A stretch of 64,000 nt of DNA. Source: Blattamonas nauphoetae (Eukaryota > Preaxostyla > Oxymonadida). Made by a program: the position numbers and the translations under genes. The notes beneath the pieces were generated by a model. It searched no databases, was not told the DNA's origin, and saw only the letters and a program-made list of their open reading frames with translations. The stretch lies in assembly GCA_033064195.1 (NCBI GenBank), contig JARBJD010000186.1, forward strand, positions 82,361 to 146,360, in the 5' to 3' direction. Below, piece after piece: positions 11,966 through 23,394 of this stretch (the first letter of the stretch is position 1; the number at the start of each line of letters is the position of its first letter).

Positions 11966-12789
11966 TCTCTTCTCCGAAATTGTTTGTACAGACGTTGAAT
12001 TGTCCGCCGTTTTGGTCCGGAACGGCCGAAGGTATTTCTCCCTTCTAATAAACATTGTTTTGTTGGAAGTCCTCTTTTGAAGAAACTGAGAAAGTAGGTT
12101 CGGTTTGGGATGTGTTTTTGAGCTTTGACCATTCGATCAGACTCAAAATAATTACCAATCAGTCAACTCCACATGTTCGAGTCTTTCTTCCGATCCATCA
12201 CATTGTGAATTGAAAAGACATTCTGCTCAAATTAAGAGTACAGTCATGTGATGGCATGGGTTCGGAACGTAGCGCCTGGTTCGGTATATAGGTCTTTCTT
12301 TTTTTTCAAGCTATGTTTCAGAGATTAAAACGCGGAATGAAAACCATTCAGTGAATAGGTCCAAGATGCATTCTGCCTGAGAATATCAGAGCTTGCTAAT
12401 TTCTACTGAACCAAAAATTTGACAAACCTGATCCATCTGTTTCGGAACTTTTGTTGCATGTGTGACTCGATCAAAGCATCCAATGTCAAGCCAGAGCATT
12501 GATATGCTATTTCCAAGACGGATGAAGATATGTTGAGAGATCGTTGAAATGACGAGGGAATCTAAAACTGCATCTGATGAAAAGGAGAAGAATACAATTT
12601 TCTTCATCATTTCTGGTTCAAATTGAAAATGATCTCATTTCACGAAGTAATACTTTGCTTAGAGGGGGATACAAGATTTGAAACTGAGATTCTTGGTAAT
12701 GACGATGAACAATCTGGTCAAGATGTGAAGGCCGAACCCGTCCAGAGAGAGTCGAGGCTACTCTAGCAGGTTTGACTCTCATCTTCCTC
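11966..12789. other. No gene seen; probable flank of a transposase remnant
   Basis: AT-rich sequence with no recognised coding pattern. The part just before 12790 is probably the 5' region of the ISXO2/Merlin-like element, but I could not define its ends. Confidence 0.35.
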
Positions 12790-13990
12790 ATGGATCCTCC
12801 TTCTAAACTCCGTTTAGAAAAACTTCCAGCAAACACGCTCGTGCTCTCACCCATTTCACCTCCAGCTCCAGTCCAGAAGCTGATGGACGGAGATGAGTTC
12901 GACGAGATGATATCGACACCCGATCGGGCCATGATCTTCGCCCAAGAATGTGGGCTCCTTCCAACGTCAACAGTCTGTCCTGAATGCGGGACAACAGTGA
13001 AAAAGACTAAGAACAACGGACAAGGATCCGAATCCAGAATCTTTTCCTGTGAAAATGGACATCCCCGTGTCCGGATCTCGGTCCGGGATCAAACCGTATT
13101 TCACAACTCAAAATTTTCAATCCGGACAATCTTTAGAATATTCCGATCATTTTGGAAGAATGACTCGATTGCTGTTCTTCAAGCTGACTGTGCCATCGCA
13201 AAAGAGGCAGCTATGATGTGGAGAAGACTTTGTCGACATGTGTATTGCATTGCCCTTCAGAAGAGGGAGATAAAGATAGGAGGACCTGGAAAGACAGTCG
13301 AAGTTGATGAAGCCCACATGATTCGATCGAAAGGAAGGCGTGAGAAAGGAAGAACAGGATATTGGATGGTGGGAGGATGTGAAGTTGGGAATCCATCGGC
13401 ATATTTTGTGGAGATGGTGGCTTCAAGAGATCGAGCGACACTTGAAGAAGTTTGCAACCGACATGTGGAAAGGATACGGATTTGCTGACACGAAAAAGAA
13501 GAAACACAAGACTGTGAATCCTTCTCGGAATGAATAGGTGGGACCAGATGGAGCGACAACAAATCACATCGATGCAAGATGGAAGCATGTCAGAGCTTCA
13601 CTCCCAAAGAATGGTGTTCAAAGGTGGTTCCATGTAGGATACATCCAAGCTGAGCAGCTACAAAAGATGCCTTGGACATTCCAGGATTTTCTTCGAGAAT
13701 GCGGATCCGTGACAAAAGATCAACTGGATCTCTTGATGTCTTGCGAGGATGAAGAAAAGCAGGCCACAATCAAACTTCTAACTGTGGACAATGATCGGAG
13801 AAAGAAGAATGCTGAACTGATCCAGAAATCAGACAAGGTAATCAGAAGCCATCACAACAGAAAACTCAAAGTGATCCAGAAGCAGCAATCTCTGGCTTCA
13901 ATCCAACTAGACATCGTGAAGGCAAAGCTGGCAAAGAAGGCAACTCCAAAAGTCGTTCAAGAGGATCAACCACAACTCGATGAAGAATAG
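12790..13990 (+). pseudogene. Broken ISXO2/Merlin-like (IS1595-related) transposase
   Basis: From ATG 12790 the frame holds a zinc-ribbon (CPECGT, later CENGH), the typical VFHNSKF block, then VEVDEAH (first catalytic aspartate). The frame then runs out. The next block, TDMWKGYG followed by HKTVNPSRNE, lies in another frame overlapping the end of the first, which implies a small deletion. An in-frame TAG at 13535-13537 precedes VGPDGATTNHIDARWKHVR, the block with the last catalytic residues. A lysine-rich tail ends at 13990. The block order matches DDE_Tnp_IS1595 proteins, which include eukaryotic Merlin elements. Inactive as shown. Confidence 0.8.
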
Positions 13991-16862
13991 GGTCCAGATT
14001 CACCTCGCTTTCTTCTGCCAATCCAAAAGACAAAACGGACACATTCCACCAATCATGATCCAGATTTCATCTATCCATCTCTCACAAAGAAGGAGAGACC
14101 CAAGTCTGGACAGGTACAGTTCTTTCTTCAACAACTTCAACAAAAAAGAGAAACTATCGACTGATTCTTCTTCAGTTTGAGAGGGATTCTGCACGCCAAA
14201 ATGTTGAGTATATTTTCCCCTCATCGTAATTTACCAGAAGAATGCTAAAAACAAAGATATAATCGTGTTTTAGAATCTTGAAGCGTTCCTGATCAACCCA
14301 TAATTTGGGTGATTCTCAGTCAATTAAGGCAAAACACTATGGTGCGTTTGGAAAATTCATTTTTTCCCTATTTCTTACACATCTGCTCTGCAGACAGAGG
14401 ACATGTGAATTTTTTGATTTCAAGCATGATCGCGCTCGAAATAGCCGTTTTAAGAACAGCTCATTTTTGCACACTTTTTCTCACAGAAGACGTTCAAAGA
14501 GAGAGAAAGGATGTAAATCAACAAAAAAAGATGTATCTGTGTGATAGAACAGAGATAAATCATCCATTAAAGAGAAAAATGGAAAAAACATGAAATTTCT
14601 GTGTTGATCGAGAGAACTTCTATGTTTTTTTGAAAATAAAAAAAGTTCACAAATGATGTATTTCGAGATGATAGACGAAAATAGTTGTAGGCATGGGCAA
14701 CAGTCAGTCAATAATGACCGAGTCCAGTCACCTAAAAAAACCGAGTCAGTGACTCACCCCCATATGTCCAAAACAAGAGGAATCCAGACCCAAAATGTCT
14801 CACTTCCAATCGAACATCGCAGCAGTATAGATAATCACCTCAATATCCTGGTTTATTCCTCTCAAAAACACATTCACAATCTCCATCCTCTTTCAATCGC
14901 TTTTCGTAGTGTTTCTTTCACATTTCACACTATTTTTTAGAATTCAACTCATTTTCAGATAAATCAAACCAATTTAGACTCAGGTCATCAGGGTTGGGAG
15001 GCGTGAGTACATTTAGGCTTATCGTGAGATCTTTTGATCTCACGATGAGATTTTTGGGTGAGATCAGTCTCCTATTTAAGCGTATCTATTTCTCCAACTT
15101 TTCTTGTTTTCTCACTCTGATTTTAGAATATTTCATGTCCAAAATGATTCCACTTCACCTCTATTGACTTCCCTTCTCTCTTTTTGTCGCAAAAACGGTT
15201 TGATGACGCATCTTCAGGCTTCTGATTTGATCCCAGTGATCCCAGTCGGATCTGATCCCACCAAATACCTACAATACCATTTCGTTTCTTTCATTTCAAA
15301 AAAGTCTTCTTATATATGATATTTGAATGGAAAAAAAAGTAAAAAGGAAAATGGTCACTTCATAGATCATGAAAATGCAAACTTTGGGTGCTGCTGTTTC
15401 AGTTTGTTCTACAACAATAATTATAAAAACAAGTCGATAATGCGTTATTATGTCTTCTTTGATGGTTTTTTCTCACTGACTAAAGTCAATGAAGGGAATA
15501 CATCGAAAAAAGAAGTGTTGGTGATTGTGATCGTGCGTGTTTTTGGGAAATAAGAGCTGTCTGAAATATTGAAGAGCATTATGTGAAAACAAGAAGTGAA
15601 TTGAACATGATTAATGAAGTGATAATGAGAAAATCTCAAAGGAAAAGAGTTGAAATTTGATCTCAGTCCAAATTTAGGCACTGACATCAATTGATCCCAG
15701 TTTTCCCTATTTTGATGGGACTACTCAGATGCCTGCGCATCTTTACCTGTTCAAAACTTGAAACAGTCCGTCACTCCTTCCAGCTGAACTCATTTCCAAC
15801 ATAAAAAGTGTCAGATGAGTATTTCCTTCTCTTAACTCACGTTTATCCTCTTTGTTTTTGTGGTTCAAACTCCAATCAAGAGGATCCAACAGCTTCAATG
15901 GGCTTCTTTTGACTTCACTTTACAATTCATCATTTCACTTTTGATAGAGAAATTTGAGATAAAATTGTGTTTTGAAAAGCTTTTAGAGGCGAATTGAAAG
16001 AAATCAGGAGGTGAGATCAAAAAATGGTGAGATCGGTCTGATCGAATCCCATGCCTGCAGGTCATCGATTCACCCCATACTTTTGTCTCGAGTCACTTTG
16101 AGTCACTGATCCGCCCATGCAATCATGCAAATAGGCACCGGACTGACTGGACTGTCCGATCTCCTTTTCAACTGAAACTCAGCGCGTGAATCGACAATGT
16201 TTGAATTTTGATTTTCCTTTCATTTCCTCTCTATTTGACAAAAGGAAACTGATTTTGACCTTCAGGATCAACTCACCCCCGCAAATTATCTATGGAGAAA
16301 ATAAGGGCAAAACCATCGTTTGGCACATCTGTTTGCAATCTTGATCTGCTATAGTCATGTTTGATTCTCAGAACATCTCCAGTCTCTCTTCTGGACCAAC
16401 AACACAGAGCACCGTCTCACTCGTGACTATTGACAGTTTAGTGTCCTAAACCATTTCAAGTCTACTCAACGATGTATATTTATTTATATATTGTCATAAT
16501 TTTTTGTCCAGGAAACGTATCTCACTCAATTTTGACAGTTAATCACATCGTTCCTCGTATCCCAACAATAAATGGTGTTTTGTGAAATCTTTTTCCTTTT
16601 GTGGTTCACCTATGCTTTTCTGTCTCTTTTACGTCATCTTCTTCTTTCCAAACACCTCAGAATATGCAAAAACTGAAGAAAATGGCGTCTTTCAGTGGGA
16701 TTCTCCTGTTGTTCTATATCGAGGCCTTTTCGCCCATTCCAGAACCACGACAGTCATCCGAAGTGCACTTGCACGATTGTTATCGTGATATCTGCTTCCT
16801 GTTGACTCACCATTCTTTTGTTTCTGATCTCCTCAAATCGATTCCTGAGTCGCTTCTCGCGC
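13991..16862. other. Gene-poor, repeat-rich stretch
   Basis: No gene is supported. A GCATGGGC end with AGTGACTC words (near 14687 and 16117, inverted) suggests one TIR element. Clusters of GAGATC words at 15025-15060 and 16014-16050, and TAAGCGTATCTAT at about 15078, recall the subterminal parts of the element at 18604-21183. The piece at about 14305-14340 resembles 23160-23195 in inverted orientation. The frame at 16601-16942 is not convincing. Confidence 0.4.
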
Positions 16863-18843
16863 CATGTTCACTCCCCGCTCTGGCTCATCCAGCCCAACTA
16901 AATCGGATGTATATTTATCTCCCCTATCTCTCTGATGCCTAAAACCTCGCCAACCATCGGCAGCGACTCTCCAACTTATGATGTCCGCAAAACACCCTTT
17001 CTTCAACAATAATCCAACGTGATTCCCTCTAGCGTTTCTGTTTTTGAATCCTATCCAATATACGCAACCGCTATCTACTCCGCAGAAACCACATCCCAAG
17101 CTGACGCCATCGCAACTTTGGCATGAACCGAAATATCTTCTTTCGCCGTTTTTCTGTCGCCGGCATCACTTTACTCTCTTTCATCGCCTTACTTCTTCTA
17201 CATTAACATGTCTCCCTCTGCATCGTCCTCTATCCACTTCATGCCACAATTCCGCCACAACACGACAAAAGCACCGAACTCGAACACAAAACAGAAAGCA
17301 AAAACGATTTTGGGAGGTCTTCCGATCAAACCATGGGTTCTGACAGACAAGGAGCAGATAGCACGTGAGAGAAGCTGTGGCGAGTTTCGGAGTGCGAGAA
17401 CTGAAACGTCGGTATGCTCTCCAATTCCAAGAGCCCTAAACTCGGAACTTCTTGGAGCAACTGGTGACGGCGCGCCTCAAGCATCCCCCTCCCAACGTCC
17501 AGACACCGTCACACAGACTCCTACATTCAAATACAGTTCCTCTTCTCAAAGCGCCTTTTAAATGCCTCAAAAACCAAAGATGTCAATGTCAGCGAACAAA
17601 CTCGACGCAACCATCCCTTTCTGCACTAAACCACCCTCCATCTCGCTGAATGGGAGTGGGCAAGATTTGAGTGATGAGTCGAACCTTGTGGACTGGCTGA
17701 TTGTGTTGAAAGAGATGAAACTGAAGCCGTCTCTTGTGAAGAAGGCGGTAATCGAAACGACGCAAGCTCGGAATCACTCTTTCGGATCGATACAACTGGA
17801 CGAGATCGCCGAAGCTGTGCTGGACAGACTGCGGAGGGAGCGAGATGCACAGGCGTATCAGCACGGGGTGGCGAAGAAGATTGGCGAGGAGGACGACGAT
17901 GTCGACAACCTGCTCGAGTTTCTGGCGTTGACTGGAGGTCTGATTGTGTTCATGTTCTCTTTTTTAGTTTTTCACCACATTTGCTCTTTTCTCCTTTCCA
18001 ATCGTTTTCTCGCTTTCGTTCTCATGACTCTCGCATCCATCTCTTCCCTCCAGGCCGCTATGAAGAAGACGCTCTGCTCACCGTGTTGAAGGACAAGACA
18101 GGCCAGCACGTGCTTGCGAAGGTTGGGAGTGGAAAGTCGGAAGACATCATGCAATCGATCTTCCGACCGCGCGAACACACCTCACTCGAAAAAGAAAACA
18201 AACACAAAGGCAGAAGCGACGCATCTTTGAAGAACTCGGGAAACATGATGGACTTTCAGGACAGTTCAAGCAGCACGATCCAACAATCGCCATTCCTGCC
18301 GATCAACGTGGGTGCGTTTTGGTGTTTGTATGATTCGTCGTTTGTGACGCCTCGACTGATCTTGGGCGAGACAGATCGCGAAGAGGTTCGGAAAGAAGCG
18401 AAACAAGCGTTCTGGAGCTGGAGAGAACGCCGAAGAAACGAAGAACAAGCCGATCGCGATAAATCAAACAAGAAGACGCACCATTCATTTAAACTAACAC
18501 CGCCACCGCAAAGTCCTCTGACATCTCCGCTGTCGGAGAGAAGAGCACGACAGACCACGCCGTTCAGGGCAGCCAACTCGCCTTCGGTGATCACGACGAT
18601 GATCAGACCTTTGATACATGAGATCAATCAAGCAGAAACTGAGATCGATCGATCTCAGTTCCGGTTTTTGGGACTGAGATCAATGACTTAATTAAGCGTA
18701 TCTATAATTGTCTCAATGTTGTGTCAAATAGTCAAAATAAGAATCTTGAAAAAGCGAAATGGTTGTAGTGTGATAGAATAAACACTGAAAAGAGGAAAAC
18801 CCACTCAACTTTTGCTTTAGATTGTCTGTCGTGTTGGCCAATG

Positions 18844-19980
18844 CTACGTCATGATCTCGGCATTCCTCTGCATCGTTGCTGAATTCCTGGTGTTCATCAG
18901 ATGGCTTTCGTCGATTCCGTGCAGCCTCTCCTCCTCATCTTCCTGTTCCATCCCCCAGTGCTCGCTCTCGGCATCATTCGCATGTTCCACAAACTTGACT
19001 TCCTCTTTGCGCAATTTCTGCGTTTGCCTGCTCAGCTTCAGCTTATCGTGTGAGTCGCTGGTCTGTTTCTCGGCCTTTCTTCCATCGTCTGCTGGAGCTG
19101 CGGCTTCGATGGCTGTGGTCGGCCTCGTTGTGGTTGCACTCTTCTGTGGGAGTGTCTTCTCCAGATTGGTGGTTGACGAGAGCATCGACTCTAACTTCGG
19201 CCGAGCGAGGAGAAGGAACGGCTGAGGAGCGTCGCTTTTGGGGAGTGTCGGCATGAGAATCGACGACTGCTTCAGAAACTGCTTCATCTTCAGCACCACG
19301 TCTCGCAAGGAGCTCTCCCGCAGTTGCTGCTCGAAGGCGACAGATGTGTCGACAGCGTCGACTGCGAGTTCGTCGAGCACTTCAGTTTCGATGTGCCGCT
19401 GGTTCTCTTCAGCTTCCCTCGCCCCTTTGTCGACGTTGTCATTGAGACTCTGCCACGGCTCGATGTTTGGATTATACCACTCCAACTGTTGTGAAGGAAA
19501 TGGGGTTGTGTTTGAAATGTCGCTTGACCGTGTCGTTCTCAGACTGGTTTGGGTTTGCGAGGTGCGTGTGTGACGTGTACATCTGCGCAGTCGGTGTTTT
19601 CCTTTCGTGTGTTGCTTTGGGCGATGTGCTTCGTGCTGGCTGAAGAGACGGATGAAGTGGCTCGGTGTTGTCGAAAAGAGTGTTTCGTTTGCCAAGTTCC
19701 AGTCGACCTCATCCACCTTGTCCGTCCTGTGTTTGAAATGCTGCTTCTGAAAGATCTTGGTTAAAACTTCGTTGTCGCTGTGCTGCTTATCGAGGGTGAA
19801 GGTGGGGTTGTTCAAGGACGGCACAGTGACAACCTGAGTTGGGGCTCCATTCTGTCGTTTGGAGTGAAATGGACGGCGATATGAAGAGAGCGACGACAGT
19901 GTTGAGAAGAGAGCTCGTTTGGAGGAGTGTTGGCGTGATGGAGTTCCTAATCGTCGGTAAATATGATTCAACGCATGCAC
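18844..19980 (-). CDS. Uncharacterised reading frame inside TIR element copy 1
   Basis: A 378-codon minus-strand frame. The segment around HIETEVLDELAVDAVDTSV, EQQLRESSLRDVV and FLKQSSILMPTLPKSD is kept in the same frame in copy 2 (44661-45077), with mostly similar residues, which supports real coding origin. The C-terminal part is charged and coiled-coil-like. No transposase motif is seen. It is most simply a host gene segment picked up by the element (inference). The N-terminal 150 residues are low-complexity and may not be coding. Confidence 0.45.
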   Translation of the reverse strand: MHALNHIYRRLGTPSRQHSSKRALFSTLSSLSSYRRPFHSKRQNGAPTQVVTVPSLNNPTFTLDKQHSDNEVLTKIFQKQHFKHRTDKVDEVDWNLANETLFSTTPSHFIRLFSQHEAHRPKQHTKGKHRLRRCTRHTRTSQTQTSLRTTRSSDISNTTPFPSQQLEWYNPNIEPWQSLNDNVDKGAREAEENQRHIETEVLDELAVDAVDTSVAFEQQLRESSLRDVVLKMKQFLKQSSILMPTLPKSDAPQPFLLLARPKLESMLSSTTNLEKTLPQKSATTTRPTTAIEAAAPADDGRKAEKQTSDSHDKLKLSRQTQKLRKEEVKFVEHANDAESEHWGMEQEDEEERLHGIDESHLMNTRNSATMQRNAEIMT

Positions 19981-20028
19981 AGTCCAAAGGACGAGAAATC
20001 GGAGGGATCATTCAGCCTTCAAAAAGTG

Positions 20029-20732
20029 TCATCTTAACATCTCCTGTGGATTGCTTCCGATCCTTGCTTTCCGGTCATTGATGGTCAAACTTGGGTATTG
20101 TCCAGAATCGGCATCATGGAGGTGTTTGATGGACCTGATGACAATCCTATTCGCTTCGGAATGTGAGCTCGCTGTTGAACGGCCGAAACATGTTGCGCAA
20201 CAAGTTGTTCCATCTCTGACGATGTTAGTTGCAGAGCTAACCTTGTGTTGACCAACAGAGTCGTCTGGAGTTGTTTGTATTCTTTGATATCGGATGGCTG
20301 TTTGGGCTTGGTTGCAGGAACGAGATATAAGACTGAGTGGATAGTCAACGGACTGGATGATCATGAAACAGATCGGAGGTGGCTGTAGAATGGCGGGAAT
20401 GCGGAGTGCATCCCATTTCGACAAGTAAAACGAGAAGTGTTTCAGAGATGGTTGAAAAGTCGAGAATGGGAAAGATAATCTGGTCACAATGTGTTGTTCA
20501 GGGACACCAGGAATTGTTTGGAGAGAGGACGGTTGACGATGGGACAGTCAAAGACAGCCGCGTTGAGAACGACGAACCCAAAAGAGCAAACCATTTCTGG
20601 ACAATTGGAGGTGATTTCAGAATCTGTTCGCCTGCACCAGCAATCAGCGCATTCCCAACATACGAGGAGAGTCCGCAGAAACGAGTTGGGGTCATTCGAG
20701 AGGCGGCTTCGAAGTGTCATTTGAGATCTCAC
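20029..20732 (-). pseudogene. Second gene segment inside TIR element copy 1
   Basis: Frames at 20484-20732 and 20029-20487 are parts of a sequence that is more continuous in copy 2 (42945-43448, 167 codons). Shared blocks include SFLRTLLVC, DCWCRRTDS and IVNRPLSK, then PPPICFMIIQS. A stop splits the frame in copy 1. The region has no recognised domain. Confidence 0.4.
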
Positions 20733-21714
20733 TGGTCACTGACAGATTATCTGAGAGAGATGGAAATAAAGAGATAAATATTGGAAAGGACAGATCAACC
20801 AAGTCTAAATAGGACTGAAAATCGTGATAAAGAGAAGAAATCTCGAAGACTAAAATACAATTAAACAACGAATGTTAAGCTGCTGAATAAATCACTCTAA
20901 GAGAGAAATAATCGTCGAGAAATGGTAGAGGAGATCTGTCGCGGTGGAATTAATAAATTATTGGATAAACAAGCGTGATTCATCCAGTTCTTCAATCGGA
21001 TCGGGATGAAGAATTATTGTGGGACGATTCATCTCGAGATTTCAATGAAAGTGCTTATAAACAAAATTCTACACGGATAGCGGGTCTTTTACTTCGATAT
21101 TTCGAGTTTTATGAGAATTTGAACACTAGTTATTTTTTGAGATCGAAAAAGCTGAGATCGATGAGATCAATCTCAAACGTCTGACGATGATCATGCCGTC
21201 CGGTGCGTCGACGAGTGCGGCTGTGTCGTTCGAGAATCCACACCGTCTGGTCGCACTCCCTTCACGTTCGACAGTGAAGACACGCCAGTTCTTCTATCCA
21301 TCGCCACTGACTCGGACATTGTTCGCGATGGTGACGGCGAAGTTGGTTGTGATTGCGACGAATGTGACGGCGGATTAGTGACAGAAAATGTCGACACTTC
21401 ATTCGGGAACATTGGGAGGGAAGGGAGCAGCAGGGGGATTTCAACGACAACAGGAAACGAACGATGCAGTGCTGTTCTTCCGGACACCGCCTGTGTCAAC
21501 GCCAATAGCATTGGCAACACTGCGTGGACATCACCAGCTGACGATCCCAGCGACATCCGCAACGAAAGGACTTCCTTCGTCGTTCCTGCCATCAGCTCTG
21601 CACAGCCTGCTGTTTAAGAAGGTGGACGACATCTACGCCGACCATCTCTTCATCGAATACAGTCATTCCAAAACCCGGGATTCTTATGAAAACCCGGGAC
21701 AATACTGTTTCTAG

Positions 21715-22250
21715 TCATTTTTTGTCACCCATAATCCAGATATCTCCGGACCCATAAAGTTTTGGGTCTCACTTTTTTTTCGTGGCAGTTCATCTCGACC
21801 ACATCAATCACTTGAGGTAGAAATCGAACCTCCAAAATAGGATCCCTGGCAGGGGGAGCCTATTTAAGAGTCGTTTTTTTGGCCCCCCCAAAATATGAGT
21901 CCTTAACATTTAAGCTTAGGGCTCGAAAACTTCATGACCTCATATCTCTGCGCCAGTTCAAGATTTTTCTTTTTCGTTTAATTTCTGGTGGTTTGGGATG
22001 TTTTTCTCTCGAAATGACAATTTTTTTAAAATTTCACAGGTCAGGTGGCTCTGGGCGAAAAAATGGAGAAAAAAACTGATTTCCCTGTATGTTAAGCTTA
22101 GGACCTCGAAAACTTGTTTTGATCATATCTCCACAACCAGACATAGTTCCGACATGAAGTTTTCACCAATATGGATGTTTTGTTGGATACTAATTTTTTC
22201 TGAAAATTTTGAGAGTTTTCGATGACCTCCTATTTTGGAGGTCTCACAAT
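21715..22250. repeat. Single arm of the foldback family
   Basis: Contains the family words CATCAATCACTTGAGG, AATCGAACCTCCAAAATAGG, TTAACATTTAAGCTTAGG and ATGGATGTTTTGTTG in the same order as the arms at 8868-9380 and 52285-52880. The mirror arm is missing. It begins straight after the last open segment of the interrupted gene. Confidence 0.8.
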
Positions 22251-22408
22251 TTGAGAGTCGGTTGATCTTCAACAGTGATCATTCTTGACGAGAAATGCAA
22301 ATTTCTATCAGAAAACACGTTCATTAGAGGAGAACACCATTCCAATCATATCTGACCGATTTTTATGATGTAATCTCTGATGCTGATAAAGTAAGTTGCG
22401 ACTTTCGG

Positions 22409-22735
22409 AGAAAATGGATGAAAAGAAGAGACCGTCAGCGCTTCCAGCGAAGCGTGTGTCGGTTTTGGCGGGCAGAAAGAAGAGCAGGAAGAGGGCAATC
22501 GTTTTCATCCGTTCGACGATCCGTCGTCTGCACTGAAATCTCTCCACGAGATGTTGGTGACAGGCGAGTTTGTGGACGAAGAACCTTGTCTTCAATCGTC
22601 TTCATCGACCACACAGATATCTACTCGTCCCCTCTCCTGCCGTTCAAAATTGAAGAAGAGGGGCAGAGCGAGAAGCTGAAGCAGGAGATGAATTCGCTGT
22701 ATGTGTGCTCTCTGTTGTGTCATCTGCTGGCGTGA
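22409..22735 (+). pseudogene. Decayed coding fragment
   Basis: Three frames each hold a protein-like stretch in order: MDEKKRPSALPAKR from ATG 22409, then FHPFDDPSSALKSLHEM, then DIYSSPLLPFKIEEEG and KQEMNSLYVCSLLCHLL. Two frame changes, or unrecognised tiny introns, would be needed. It could be the remainder of the gene at 16863-21714, since it lies just past the foldback arm, but that is a guess. Confidence 0.35.
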
Positions 22736-23394
22736 GTGATTCGTCTGTACCCGCCGACACGACAGCACTTCACGGCTTCGTTCTTTGTTCGGCTTCTTTC
22801 GCAATGCCTGATGTTCGTTTCTCATCACTTTCTTTCAAAATCAGTTTTAATGATGTTTTCTTTTGTCGGCGAGCAATTAAGGTCACAGTACATCCATGAT
22901 TTCTTGATATCAGTGTCACAAGTAGTGATTATGCGCTGATCAACTCACATACCGATCCAATGATTAGAGAAGCATTTGCCACAAATATTGATGTAATTCA
23001 GACATTATAATCACTTTGAATACACCAACAACGACAAAATCACGATTCCTCTCAAAGAACCACAAAAAAAGGGCCAAATCGAGTCAGTCCGAAAAGTTTG
23101 AGTCCGGTGACTGGTGCCCATGCCTAAATAGTTGATTATTTTGGAGAGTTTCTGCGTCTGTGTAATTTGGCGACGCTTGCCTTATTTCACTGAGAATCAC
23201 CCATTTGGTGAAGTGGAAATCTCCAACCAAAATCTCCCACATGCTGAATAAAGAGTCGATGCCAGACAATTCCTCTTTTTCGATATCAATCAGAGTTTGA
23301 TGCACAAAGATGTCTTGTTTGTTTGTTTTGTTTTTCATCATGATCATCCTTCAAACGATCTGTTTCAGCTGAAAAAAAACGACCATCCTGTTTT
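22736..23394. other. No gene seen; one element end near 23120
   Basis: Short frames lack support. The word GCCCATGCCTAAATAG near 23112 is the complement of the GCATGGGC end seen near 14687, so an element terminus probably lies here. Its partner end was not identified. Confidence 0.35.

Larger units (their letters stand above)
18604..21183. mobile_element. TIR element carrying gene segments, copy 1 (hAT-like by target size)
   Basis: The element starts CAGACCTTTGA and ends with the near-complement TCAAACGTCTG. It is flanked by an 8-bp direct repeat, ACGATGAT (18596-18603 and 21184-21191). Subterminal GAGATCGATCGATCTC and GAGATCGATGAGATC palindromes sit near the ends. A second copy lies at 42493-45447 with its own 8-bp duplication. 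Eight-base duplications and CA-starting ends fit hAT-like elements, although Merlin and P elements also make 8-bp duplications. No transposase was recognised, so it is probably non-autonomous. It interrupts the gene at 16863-21714. Confidence 0.85.
16863..21714 (+). pseudogene. Unknown host gene interrupted by a DNA element
   Basis: The best-supported coding part is 17208-17937, an intron at 17938-18053 (GT-AG, 116 nt), and 18054-18603. The flanks join across the splice as ALTGGRYEEDALLTVL. An in-frame TAA at 17559-17561 falls inside otherwise protein-like sequence. At 18604 a 2.58-kb element interrupts the gene and the same frame resumes at 21184 (SVITTM then IMPSGAS). A TAG at 21376-21378 lies before a further open segment, 21388-21714, with KKVDDIYADHLFIEY. 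A possible first exon starts at ATG 16863 (MFTPRSGSSSPTKS), but its splicing could not be resolved. The product is acidic and charged with no known motif. It is probably dead because of the insertion and stops. Confidence 0.55.
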
